Source of the DNA: CAVRTM01 sp963696105
GTDB taxonomy: Bacteria > Actinomycetota > Actinomycetes > Actinomycetales > Dermatophilaceae
Reading direction: 5' to 3'
Assembly: GCA_963696105.1 (NCBI GenBank)
Contig: CAVOIP010000005.1
Coordinates: 1,674,001-1,738,000, forward strand
DNA length: 64,000 nt
The notes below the pieces were generated by a model. The model searched no databases. It saw nothing but the letters and a program-made list of their open reading frames with translations, and was not told where the DNA came from. The position numbers and the translations under genes were made by a program. Shown here piece after piece: positions 18,906 through 26,298 of the stretch (position 1 is its first letter; every line of letters begins with the position of its first letter).

Positions 18906-19148
18906 TCAGGCGCCCTCGGCGTTGCCCCGACCGCGGCGGACGTAGATCAGCGCCAGCCCGCCGCCCGCGATCGCCGACACGCAGACCCACGGCCACCAGT
19001 CGCGCGGCCCCTGGTGCAACGCGGGAACGACCAGGGTCAGCACCAGCGCAACGACCCAGATGGCGTTGCCGACCAGCAACACCCGGGCGGTGTCGACCCG
19101 CAGCGGCGCGGGCTCCGGACGCTCGCGGGGCGTCGGCGGCTGGCTCAC
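18906..19148 (-). CDS. DUF2530 small membrane protein
   Basis: An 80-residue protein with a Pro-rich start, two hydrophobic segments (VLLVGNAIWVVALVLTLVV and WWPWVCVSAIAGGGLALIYV) and a basic tail RRGRGN, matching the DUF2530 two-helix membrane family of actinobacteria (Rv0879c-like). Function is not known. GTG at 19148 lies 7 nt after TAGGCT (19161-19156), suggesting a leaderless transcript divergent from the purine permease gene, whose own promoter lies within the same 70-bp gap. Confidence 0.75.
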   Translation of the reverse strand: MSQPPTPRERPEPAPLRVDTARVLLVGNAIWVVALVLTLVVPALHQGPRDWWPWVCVSAIAGGGLALIYVRRGRGNAEGA

Positions 19149-19220
19149 GGGGCACAGCCTAGTCGCGGGCGAGGGGAGCGGTGCGCAGCCGCTGCCGGCC
19201 CAGGCTCTATCCTGTGAGCC

Positions 19221-20714
19221 ATGCCTTCGTCTGTCCGCGGCCTGCAGACCGCCCCCGCCTCGCGCGGTGTGCTCGACTCCTTCTTCCAGATCAGCCGCCG
19301 GGGGTCCACGGTCAGCCGGGAGATCCGCGGCGGACTCGCCACCTTCTTCACCATGGCCTACATCGTGGTGCTGAACCCCATCATCATCGGCACGCAGGCC
19401 GACTCGACGGGGACGTTCCTCGGTGGTGGCAAGACGCCCAACCTGGCGATGGTGGCCGCGGCCACGGCGCTCGTGGCGGGCGTCATGACGGTGCTCATGG
19501 GCGTGGTCGCGAACTACCCGCTGGCGCTGGCCACCGGGCTCGGGCTCAACGCGTTCCTGGCGTTCGGGGTGGCCAAGCTGCCGGGCATGACGTGGCCCGA
19601 CGCGATGGGGCTGATCGTGATCGAGGGCATCATCATCACGCTCCTGGTGCTCACCGGATTCAGGCAGGCCGTCTTCCGGGCGGTCCCGGCCCAGCTGAAG
19701 ACCGCGATCAGCGTCGGTATCGGCCTGTTCATCACGATCATCGGACTCGTCGACTCCGGTTTCATCCGCACGCCGGCCGGGGCGGCGACACCGGTGGAGC
19801 TCGGCATCGGCGGCTACCTCAACGGCTGGCCGCTGCTGGTCTTCACCGTCGGCCTGCTCAGCATCATCGTCATGATGGTCAAGAAGGTCCGCGGCGCGAT
19901 CCTCTACGGCATCGTGGGGGCGACCATCCTCGCCATGGTGATCGAGGCGCTCGCCCACATCGGCGGCAGCACCGTGGCCGGCAAGCTGGTCAAGCCCACG
20001 GGGTGGCGGCTGAACGTGCCGAAGCTGCCCTCCACGCTGATCGACATCCCCGACTTCGGCCTGCTGGGCCACTTCTCGCTGCTGGGGTCGTTCAGCAAGA
20101 TCGGCATCGTCTCGGCCTGCCTGCTGATCTTCACGCTCATGCTCGCGGACTTCTTCGACACGATGGGCACCATGGTCGCCATCGGTGCCGAAGCCGGGCT
20201 GCTGGACCAGGACGGCAACCCCCCGAACGCCCAGCGCATCCTCGTCGTCGACTCGGTCGCCGCCGCCGCGGGTGGCGCGGCGAGCGTCAGCAGCAACACG
20301 TCGTACATCGAGTCGGCCTCGGGGGTGGGTGAAGGTGCCCGCACCGGCCTGGCGTCGGTGGTCACCGGTGTGCTGTTCCTCATTGCGACGTTCCTGGCGC
20401 CGCTGGTGTCCGTCGTGCCGTACGAGGCCGCGACGCCCGCGCTGGTCGTGGTCGGGTTCCTGATGATGCAGCAGGTCCGCGGCATCAACTGGGAGGACCT
20501 GGAGATCGCGATCCCGGCGTTCCTCACCATCGTGCTGATGCCGTTCACCTACTCCATCACCGTGGGCATCGGGGCGGGCTTCGTCGTCTACACCCTGATC
20601 AAGATCGTCGTCGGCAAGGCGTCCAGCATTCACCCGCTCCTCTGGGTCGTGTCGGCGCTCTTTGTCCTCTACTTCGCGATCGAGCCGGTCAAGCAGGTCC
20701 TCGGCGTCAGCTGA
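19221..20714 (+). CDS. NCS2-family purine (hypoxanthine/guanine-type) permease
   Basis: Proton-coupled nucleobase transporter of the AzgA/PbuG-like branch, 497 residues with about 12-14 membrane segments. Family features are REIRGGLATFFTMAYIVVLNP at the N-terminus, ATGLGLNAFLAFGV, the substrate-site region ADFFDTMGTMVAIG, and SNTSYIESASGVGEGARTGL. The last block is highly characteristic of hypoxanthine/guanine/adenine permeases. ATG at 19221 follows TATCCT (19208-19213) by 7 nt, so the message is likely leaderless. No purine-salvage gene is adjacent. Confidence 0.92.
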   Translation: MPSSVRGLQTAPASRGVLDSFFQISRRGSTVSREIRGGLATFFTMAYIVVLNPIIIGTQADSTGTFLGGGKTPNLAMVAAATALVAGVMTVLMGVVANYPLALATGLGLNAFLAFGVAKLPGMTWPDAMGLIVIEGIIITLLVLTGFRQAVFRAVPAQLKTAISVGIGLFITIIGLVDSGFIRTPAGAATPVELGIGGYLNGWPLLVFTVGLLSIIVMMVKKVRGAILYGIVGATILAMVIEALAHIGGSTVAGKLVKPTGWRLNVPKLPSTLIDIPDFGLLGHFSLLGSFSKIGIVSACLLIFTLMLADFFDTMGTMVAIGAEAGLLDQDGNPPNAQRILVVDSVAAAAGGAASVSSNTSYIESASGVGEGARTGLASVVTGVLFLIATFLAPLVSVVPYEAATPALVVVGFLMMQQVRGINWEDLEIAIPAFLTIVLMPFTYSITVGIGAGFVVYTLIKIVVGKASSIHPLLWVVSALFVLYFAIEPVKQVLGVS

Positions 20715-20835
20715 CCGACTCCACCCTCCACCCTCCATCGCCCATCGCCTGACCCTGCCCTTGCGCGTTGCGGACGGCCGCGTCCGGTGGTTCGCTGACC
20801 GCACAGGCACGGCAACGGCGGCGAAGGGAACGACC

Positions 20836-21093
20836 ATGGCGGTCTGCGAGGTCTGCGGCAACGACTACCGGCTGAGCTTCGAGGTGCACGCGGCGGGGAA
20901 CGTGCACACCTTCGACTCGTTCGAGTGCGCCATCCACAAGATGGCGCCGGTGTGTGAGCACTGTGGCTGCAAGGTCGTCGGCCACGGGGTGGAGGCGGAT
21001 GGGGTCTTCTACTGCTGCGCTCACTGCGCCCGGGAGTCGGGCTCGAGCAGCGCCGAAGCGCTGGCCGACCATGCGGGCACCGCCCCCAGCTGA
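20836..21093 (+). CDS. metallothionein-like small cysteine-rich protein
   Basis: An 85-residue protein with ten Cys and several His. The C-terminal half, CEHCGCKVVGHGVEADGVFY then CCAHCARESG, resembles bacterial metallothioneins of the SmtA/BmtA type (CxxCxC, then YCCxxC). The N-terminal half, CEVCGNDYRLSFEV with FECAIHKM, looks like a treble-clef zinc knuckle. It probably binds zinc or another soft metal in the cytoplasm. ATG at 20836 has GAAGGGAAC upstream. It follows the permease by 120 bp and ends before a very strong terminator hairpin, so it is likely its own transcription unit. Confidence 0.78.
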   Translation: MAVCEVCGNDYRLSFEVHAAGNVHTFDSFECAIHKMAPVCEHCGCKVVGHGVEADGVFYCCAHCARESGSSSAEALADHAGTAPS

Positions 21094-21110
21094 GCGCTTG
21101 GGGGGTCTCA

Positions 21111-21148
21111 CACGCCCCTGCCGCGTGGTCCCACGCGGCAGGGGCGTG
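21111..21148 (+). terminator. 18-bp perfect hairpin terminator after the metallothionein-like gene
   Basis: CACGCCCCTGCCGCGTGG (21111-21128) is followed after TC by its exact reverse complement (21131-21148). It is among the longest perfect inverted repeats in the window and sits between convergent genes, so it probably acts in both directions. Confidence 0.78.
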
Positions 21149-21262
21149 GTCCTACGGCCCTCGACGTGGTCTTACGTGGCTCGGCGTGGTCGTACGCGCC
21201 TGCGTGGTCCTACGGGCCTCCGCGCGGTCACCCGCCGCCGGCATGGTCCCCGGCACCGTGGG
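21141..21262. repeat. degenerate tandem repeat of about 17-21 bp
   Basis: CGTGGTCCTACGG-like units follow one another: CGTGGTCCTACGGCCCT, CGTGGTCTTACGTGGCT, CGTGGTCGTACGCGCCT, CGTGGTCCTACGGGCCT, then weaker CGCGGTCAC and CATGGTCCC. There are at least four clear copies between the terminator hairpin and the HNH gene stop. The second arm of the terminator provides the first CGTGG. Function unknown. Confidence 0.6.
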
Positions 21263-21290
21263 GCATGCCGCCCTGCCCTGGCCGTGCGGT

Positions 21291-22691
21291 TCAGGCGGCG
21301 GTGGGGCGGTGGTCGTGGGGGTGGGTGAGGTAGTGCTGGCCGGTGCCGTTGGTCCAGGTGGCGGTGCCGGTGGGGGTCATGGTCAGGGTCCAGCCGCCGT
21401 GGTGTTTGAGGCGGTGGTGGCGTTGGCAGAGGGTGATCAGGTTGGCGGGGTGGGTGGGTCCGCCGTGGGTGTAGGGGGTGAGGTGGTCGAGGTGGCAGCG
21501 TCGGGCGGGGGTGGCGCAGCCGGGGAAGCGGCAGGTGCCGTCGCGGGTCCGGACGAGGCGGGCGGTGGGGCGGTAGGTGCGGGTGGCCAGGTCGGTCAGG
21601 GCGCCGGTGCTGGGGTGGTGCAGGGCGGGGCGGATGCGGGTGTCGGGGTCGCCCAGCAGGGCCGCCAGGGCCGTGGTGGGGACCAGGCCGACGCGGGGGA
21701 CCTCGACCCCGATCGGGGGTAGCCGCACCAGCAGCCCCTTGCCGCCGCTGACGCCAGCAGTGGTGCAGGAGCACCGCGGCCTCGACCCGTGGTCGCCGTT
21801 TCTGTTAGCGGCGCCGGGGGTGTGGGTGCCGGGCGGGGTGGCGACGGGCGGGTCGGGGTCGATGGTGGTGGGGTCGATGGTGGCGGGCAGGGTCAGGGTG
21901 AGGGTGGTGGTGATGGTGGCTTGGCCGAGGATGAGGTCGATCATGGCGTCGGCGCGGGCCTGGTCCAGGTTGCGGTGGTCTCCGTCGGCGACGTAGGCGT
22001 GGGCCAGCTCATCGACCGCGGCCCACGCGGCGGCGCTGGCGGGCGCGGGTTGGGAGCTGACCCACTCGCTCATGCCGGGGTCGAGGCCGGGGCGGACCAG
22101 GACGTACCGGTCGCCGTGGGCGCGGTGGGCCCGGCGGGTCACCTCGTCGGGGTCGGCGGCGGCCACCGCGTGGCGGGTCGCGGCCCGGACCCCGGCGGTG
22201 GGCAGGTCCAGCACGGCCGGGAACAGGGCGGCCTCGACCCGGGTGCAGATCTCCGGCCGGAGCCGGGGGACCTCCTGGGCGATGGCGGTGGCCCGGTAGG
22301 GCTCGAGGTCCCCGGCGCGCATCGCGGCCAGCGTGGCCGGCAGCAGCGCGCACACGGTGCGGGCGGTGTCGTAGGTGCGCCCCGCGGTCCGCGGCGCGAC
22401 GTGCAGGAGGGGGGCCAGGTCGGCGTCCATGAACTCGTGCTCGTCCCGCGGCCCGGGATAGGCCCGGCCGGGGTTGGCGGCCTGCCACTGGGCGCGGTCG
22501 GCGGCGATCTCCTCACCGGTCCGCCGGGACCAGGCCTCGATCCCGACCAGCTGGACCGCGCTGACCGCGTTGATCACCCGCTGGGCGGCCGCGACCACCG
22601 CCCGCGTGGCCTCCCCGTCGCAGCCGAGGAGGTCCTGCTCGGTCAGGGCGAGCAGGGCGGTGGCGAGGGCCGCGACGTCCGCGCCCGCCAC
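21291..22691 (-). CDS. DUF222 / 13E12-family HNH endonuclease
   Basis: Actinobacterial protein with an N-terminal helical DUF222 domain (about 1-330) and a C-terminal HNH nuclease domain. The Cys/His signature is CRFPGCATPARRCHLDHL, then THPANLITLCQRHHRLKHH. The family is highly repeated in actinomycetes (13E12 repeats of M. tuberculosis). An open frame extends to a GTG at 22763, but that would put a perfect SOS box inside the coding sequence; the GTG at 22691, behind GGGGCGGGTGAG, is preferred and gives 466 residues. The promoter arrangement (TAGAAT then SOS box) indicates LexA control. Cellular role unknown; a DNA-damage-induced nuclease is inferred. Confidence 0.85.
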   Translation of the reverse strand: MAGADVAALATALLALTEQDLLGCDGEATRAVVAAAQRVINAVSAVQLVGIEAWSRRTGEEIAADRAQWQAANPGRAYPGPRDEHEFMDADLAPLLHVAPRTAGRTYDTARTVCALLPATLAAMRAGDLEPYRATAIAQEVPRLRPEICTRVEAALFPAVLDLPTAGVRAATRHAVAAADPDEVTRRAHRAHGDRYVLVRPGLDPGMSEWVSSQPAPASAAAWAAVDELAHAYVADGDHRNLDQARADAMIDLILGQATITTTLTLTLPATIDPTTIDPDPPVATPPGTHTPGAANRNGDHGSRPRCSCTTAGVSGGKGLLVRLPPIGVEVPRVGLVPTTALAALLGDPDTRIRPALHHPSTGALTDLATRTYRPTARLVRTRDGTCRFPGCATPARRCHLDHLTPYTHGGPTHPANLITLCQRHHRLKHHGGWTLTMTPTGTATWTNGTGQHYLTHPHDHRPTAA

Positions 22692-22708
22692 CTCACCCGC
22701 CCCGCATC

Positions 22709-22729
22709 TCGAACATGTGTTCGATTCTA
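22709..22729 (-). promoter_or_regulatory. LexA (SOS) box overlapping the HNH gene promoter
   Basis: TCGAACATGTGTTCGA at 22709-22724 is a perfect TCGAAC-N4-GTTCGA, the mycobacterial SOS box. Immediately upstream for the minus-strand gene is TAGAAT (22729-22724), a good -10 hexamer sharing one base with the box, so bound LexA would block transcription start. The gene's GTG lies 17 bases beyond the box. 13E12 genes in M. tuberculosis are known to carry such boxes. Confidence 0.85.
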
Positions 22730-22782
22730 CCGATCCGCCGGGTGCGGGGGAAGAGCCATCCACAGGGCTGATCCGGTCGCAG

Positions 22783-23220
22783 TCAAGGAGGGGATGGCCC
22801 GGCGACGACGACGGTCGGGCTAACGGGGGGGCGCCACATGACCGGGCCCACTCGGATCTGCGGCCCCTGCGCCAGCGGCTCGCGGACGCCGACCCGGATG
22901 GCCGGATCGGCCGCCGCCTGGCTGACCGTGCCCGGTCCGCGGCCCGGCTCCCGTCGCGGCCGAAGCGCGGGCCCGGGAGGGGTCAGGCGGCTCCGGTCGT
23001 GCTCGGCACGGGTGACGGGGTCGCGCAGCACGGCGTAGGCGGTCAGCAGGTCCGCCAGCGACCCCGGGCCGGAGGTTGCGTCGGCCAGGACTGCCTCACC
23101 CGAGCGGGTGTCCGGGTGGTGACGGCGCAGGAGCCGCCGGTAGGCGCGGCTGATCTGCTGCGCCGTCGCCGTGGGGGCCACGCCGAGGACGGCATACGGG
23201 TCGGGGTGGGTGTCGTTCAT
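22783..23220 (-). CDS. J-domain (DnaJ-like) protein
   Basis: A 145-residue protein with an N-terminal J domain (about 7-70), DPYAVLGVAPTATAQQISRA, the HPD tripeptide in RRHHPDTRSG, and the closing LLTAYAVLRDPVTRAEHD. The tail ends IRVGPVMWRPP, a short conserved C-terminal block of actinobacterial J-domain proteins, after a Pro/Gly-rich linker. There is no Gly/Phe or zinc-finger region, so it is an Hsp70-stimulating factor and not full DnaJ. ATG at 23220. The HNH gene lies downstream on the same strand but has its own SOS promoter. Confidence 0.85.
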   Translation of the reverse strand: MNDTHPDPYAVLGVAPTATAQQISRAYRRLLRRHHPDTRSGEAVLADATSGPGSLADLLTAYAVLRDPVTRAEHDRSRLTPPGPALRPRREPGRGPGTVSQAAADPAIRVGVREPLAQGPQIRVGPVMWRPPVSPTVVVAGPSPP

Positions 23221-23488
23221 GCTCCCTCCATGCGGCTGGTCCGAACGGCCCGGACTGACCTGGACCTCGGGCCCCGCGGTCCCGTGGCCGGCAGATCCGG
23301 GGCCAAGACATCACCTTTTTGATAGCACCGCCGTGGCAGTCGGGCAAGACGTTCATATCCGGGTAGGAGGAGTCCATCCGACCGCTCCGCGGACCAAGGT
23401 CCCGCACCGGCGACGCACGCCGGGGGATGCTGGACGTGCTGGCGGTGGATGTGCCGCATGTCATGGCATCGCCCGCCTGGAGGACGTG

Positions 23489-24274
23489 ATGGAGAACCGG
23501 TCGGCGCTGGAGGAGCAGGAGCTGAGGCGTGTGGTCGTTGCCGAGCTCCAGGCCACGTTGCTCCGGATCAGGACCGTCGAGACCTTTCTCGAGGCCGTGG
23601 TCGAGCGCGCCGCCCAGCACATCGCCCCCGGCGCGGTGTGCACCTTCACCCTGATGCTGCAGGAACGGTTCATCACGGTGGCCAGCAGCGACGAGCGCGG
23701 TGCCCTGGCGGACGAGGCGGAGTACGACGTGGAGGGCGGCCCGTGCGTCGACGCGGTGCGTGACGGCGTGGCCAGCGTCGTCCTGGATCTGCGGACGGAG
23801 ACCCGCTGGCCCGAGTGGGCGGCGACGGCGCGGAAGCTGGGGTTCCTGTCGGCGGCCGCCGTGCCCGCGGACACCGGCGGGGGCGCCCAGCTGTCACTGA
23901 ACCTCTACGGCGGTACGACGGGCGCGTTCGGAGAGGTGGAGATGCGCCGGTCCTTCGCCTACGTCGATGAGGCGGCCCGCATCCTGCGGCTGTGCCTGAC
24001 GCTGGCGCAGCAGGCTGACCTGGCCGAGCACCTGAGCCGGGCGATGGCCGCGCGGGCCAGTGTCGAGCGGGCGATCGGGGTGCTCATGGCGCAGCGGCAG
24101 GTCTCCGCCGACGAGGCCTATGCCATCCTGCGCGCCGGCTCCCAGCACGACGGCAGGGAGCTGCACGAGGTCGCTGCCATCGTGATCGAGAGCGTGACCG
24201 GCCAGTCGGGCAGCGTGTCGCCCCAGCTGGTGCCGACGACGGACCCGTTCCGTCCCTGGCCCGTCCCTGACTGA
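23489..24274 (+). CDS. GAF and ANTAR domain regulator
   Basis: Cytoplasmic sensor/RNA-binding antiterminator, 261 residues. The GAF domain (about 20-165) contains EYDVEGGPCVDAVRDG and LSAAAVPADTGGGAQLSLNL. The C-terminal ANTAR domain (about 190-245) has SVERAIGVLMAQRQVSADEA and AYAILRAGSQHDGRELHEVA. GAF-ANTAR proteins are abundant in Nocardioides and Streptomyces and are thought to couple signals to RNA antitermination. ATG at 23489 is preceded by TGGAGGACGTG. No target leader is identified here. Two further GAF-ANTAR genes lie at 58856 and 60178. Confidence 0.92.
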   Translation: MENRSALEEQELRRVVVAELQATLLRIRTVETFLEAVVERAAQHIAPGAVCTFTLMLQERFITVASSDERGALADEAEYDVEGGPCVDAVRDGVASVVLDLRTETRWPEWAATARKLGFLSAAAVPADTGGGAQLSLNLYGGTTGAFGEVEMRRSFAYVDEAARILRLCLTLAQQADLAEHLSRAMAARASVERAIGVLMAQRQVSADEAYAILRAGSQHDGRELHEVAAIVIESVTGQSGSVSPQLVPTTDPFRPWPVPD

Positions 24275-24283
24275 GCGGGCCGC

Positions 24284-24311
24284 CGGCCGGCAGGAGAGCT
24301 CCTGCCGGCCG
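24284..24311. terminator. 13-bp terminator hairpin after the GAF-ANTAR gene
   Basis: CGGCCGGCAGGAG (24284-24296), AG loop, CTCCTGCCGGCCG (24299-24311), 10 bases after the stop. Perfect inverted repeat between convergent genes. Confidence 0.75.
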
Positions 24312-24391
24312 ACGAACACCTGCCACCGGTACGACGCCACAGCAGGACGCCCTTGGTGCGACGCCTCCCCGCGCGACGTCTCCGGTACGAC

Positions 24392-24419
24392 GACGGCCAC
24401 GCCCGAGGGCGTGGCCGTC
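24392..24419. terminator. 13-bp terminator hairpin after the formaldehyde dehydrogenase gene
   Basis: GACGGCCACGCCC (24392-24404), GA loop, GGGCGTGGCCGTC (24407-24419). It lies 10 bases beyond the stop of the minus-strand dehydrogenase gene and mirrors the hairpin at 24284, so each convergent gene has its own terminator. Confidence 0.75.
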
Positions 24420-24429
24420 CCGTCCCGGG

Positions 24430-25567
24430 TCAGGGGTGGAGCAGCACCTTCGTCCAGCCGTCGTTGCGCTTGTCGAAGTGGTCGTAGCCCTCGGCGGCCT
24501 GACCCAGCTCCAGCTCGTGCGAGACCAGGAAGGACGGGGTGGCCCGACCCTCGATGATGAGGTCGCGGAGCTGCCGGTTGTAGCGCATCACCGGTGCCTG
24601 GCCGGTGCCCATGTGCTGACCCTTGGTGAAGAACGTGCCGTAGTCGAAACCGACGCGCCCCTGCTTGGCCTGCTCGTTCGCGGCGCCGGGGTCCTCGGGC
24701 ACGTAGACGCCCACCACGCCGATGCCGCCCGTGGTGCGCACCACCTTGACCAGGTTGTCCAGCACGAGCTCCGGGTGCTCCTGGCCCGAGGGGTCGTGGG
24801 CCTGGTAGCCGACCGCCTCCACGCCGCAGTCCACGCCGCGGCCGCCGGTGGCGTCCATGATCTGCTCGACCGGGTCACCCTGGCCGAAGTCGACCGGGGT
24901 GGCGCCGATCTTCGCGGCGAGGGACAGGCGGTCGGCCTCCTTGTCGACGACGAAGACCTGCGAGGCGCCCCGGATCATCGCGCTGTGGGCGGCCATCAGC
25001 CCGACGGGACCCGCTCCGAAGACGGCGACCCGGTCGCCGGGCTGCATCCTCGGCGAGCTCCGTGCCGTGCCAGCCGGTGGGGAAGATGTCCGACAGCATC
25101 GTGAAGTCGTTCTCGTGCTCGGTCCCCTGCGGCAGCTCCAGCAGGTTGACGTCGGCGTACGGGACGCGCAGGAACTCGGCCTGGCCGCCGTCGTACGGGC
25201 CCATGTTGGCGTAGCCGTAGGCGGCGCCGTCCATCCCCTCGGTGGGGTTGGTCCGCAGGCAGAACGACGTCCAGCCGCTCAGGCAGTTGCGGCACGTCCC
25301 GCAGGCGATGTTGAACGGCACCGAGACCCGGTCGCCGACCTTGACCCGCTCGACCGCAGCGCCGACCGCCTCGACGACGCCCATGTTCTCGTGGCCGAGC
25401 ACCTTGCCCGTCTCGACGCTGGTGCGGCCTTCGTACATGTGCAGGTCGGACCCGCAGATGTTGGTCGTCGTGATGCGGACGACCGCGTCGGTCGGCGCCT
25501 GGATCGTGGCGTCCGGCACCTCCTCGACGGCGACGTCGAACGGTCCCTTGTAGACAACAGCCTTCAT
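24430..25567 (-). pseudogene. fdhA: glutathione-independent formaldehyde dehydrogenase (zinc ADH family), frameshifted
   Basis: Zinc-dependent medium-chain dehydrogenase of the glutathione-independent formaldehyde dehydrogenase type. The 1138-base span is one base more than 379 codons. The N-terminal frame reads MKAVVYKGPFDVAVEEVPDA, catalytic zinc region CGSDLHMYEGR and GHENMG, structural zinc CGTCRNCLSGWTSFC, then FTMLSDIFPTGWHGTELAE. The next frame continues QPGDRVAVFGAGPVGLMAA, the Rossmann motif, to the end. Removing the T at 25047 restores GTELAEVQPGDRV. As written the enzyme is cut between the catalytic and coenzyme domains. ATG at 25567 has AGGAGAAC upstream. Whether this is decay or a sequencing insertion is unresolved. 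Confidence 0.85.
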
Positions 25568-25640
25568 GTCGTTCTCCTTTTCTCTGCAGTGTCAGAGCGA
25601 CGGGCAGTCGCCCTCCGCGGGCGGTCACCCTGCGGCGGGC

Positions 25641-25674
25641 GTGCCCGGCGCGGTGGTCCACCGGCGCCGGGCAC
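25641..25674. promoter_or_regulatory. long hairpin in the dehydrogenase/MarR intergenic region
   Basis: GTGCCCGGCGC (25641-25651) and GCGCCGGGCAC (25664-25674) are exact inverted repeats enclosing GGTGG/CCACC. It lies about 75 bases upstream of the dehydrogenase start. It could be a leader hairpin or a boundary between the divergent units; no function is proven. Confidence 0.4.
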
Positions 25675-25809
25675 CAACAGATCCGCGGAGCGGAGCGTCC
25701 GCGTGCCGGACGCCGTAGCGCAGGCTCCTGCCGGCCTGCCTCTTGCTCCCTACCCCAACACCGGCAGGGCAATCCGGACCGCCATGCACGGGAATGGTTA
25801 GCCAAGGTA

Positions 25810-25824
25810 ATGAGTTATGCTCAT
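25810..25824 (+). promoter_or_regulatory. candidate MarR operator with embedded -10
   Basis: ATGAG-TTATG-CTCAT is a perfect 5-bp inverted repeat 18 bases before the marR-like start. The hexamer TATGCT (25816-25821), a plausible -10, lies inside it. The layout suits autorepression of the marR-MFS operon by its own product. Confidence 0.55.
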
Positions 25825-25842
25825 CAGAACGGGGAGGAGCCC

Positions 25843-26298
25843 ATGACAGTCCGCACCAAGCAGCAACCCAACGTGTCGAGTCCGACCGGCCTCGCACACC
25901 TGGCCAACGACCTGCGACTGGCGTGCATGCGCATCAGCCGCCGGGTCCGGTTCGAGAGCACCGACACCATCGCGCCGCACCAGTTCAGCGTGCTGGCCCG
26001 ACTCGACGGCACGCCGCGCACCCCGCGCGAGCTGGCCGGCATCGAGAAGGTCAGCGCCCCCAGCATGACGCGCACCGTCGCCGGCCTGGTCGAGCTCGGC
26101 CTCGTCTCCCGGCAGGACGACCCCACCGACGGCCGGCAGGTGATCCTCACGCTCACGCCCGCCGGCGCGGTCCTGCTGAAGGACACCCGTCGCCGCCGCG
26201 ACCAGTGGATGGAGACACGCCTGCGCAGCCTGAGCACGGAGGAACGGGAGACCCTCGCCCGGGCCAGCGAGATCCTGCTGAGGGTGGCCGGCGAATGA
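25843..26298 (+). CDS. MarR-family transcriptional regulator
   Basis: Winged-helix repressor of 151 residues. The core HTH reads APHQFSVLARLDGTPRTPRE then LAGIEKVSAPSMTRTVAGLV, and the wing is SRQDDPTDGRQVILTLTPAG. ATG at 25843 was taken over the ATG at 25810 because GGGGAGGAGC precedes it and the upstream ATG lies inside the candidate operator. The stop overlaps the MFS start (ATGA). The close coupling suggests it represses that exporter and responds to an exported compound. A MarR gene (Rv0880) occupies a similar place in M. tuberculosis. Confidence 0.92.
   Translation: MTVRTKQQPNVSSPTGLAHLANDLRLACMRISRRVRFESTDTIAPHQFSVLARLDGTPRTPRELAGIEKVSAPSMTRTVAGLVELGLVSRQDDPTDGRQVILTLTPAGAVLLKDTRRRRDQWMETRLRSLSTEERETLARASEILLRVAGE

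Noticed and set aside
22763..22763. Upstream GTG as the HNH gene start
   Set aside because: It would place both the -10 hexamer and the SOS box inside the coding region.
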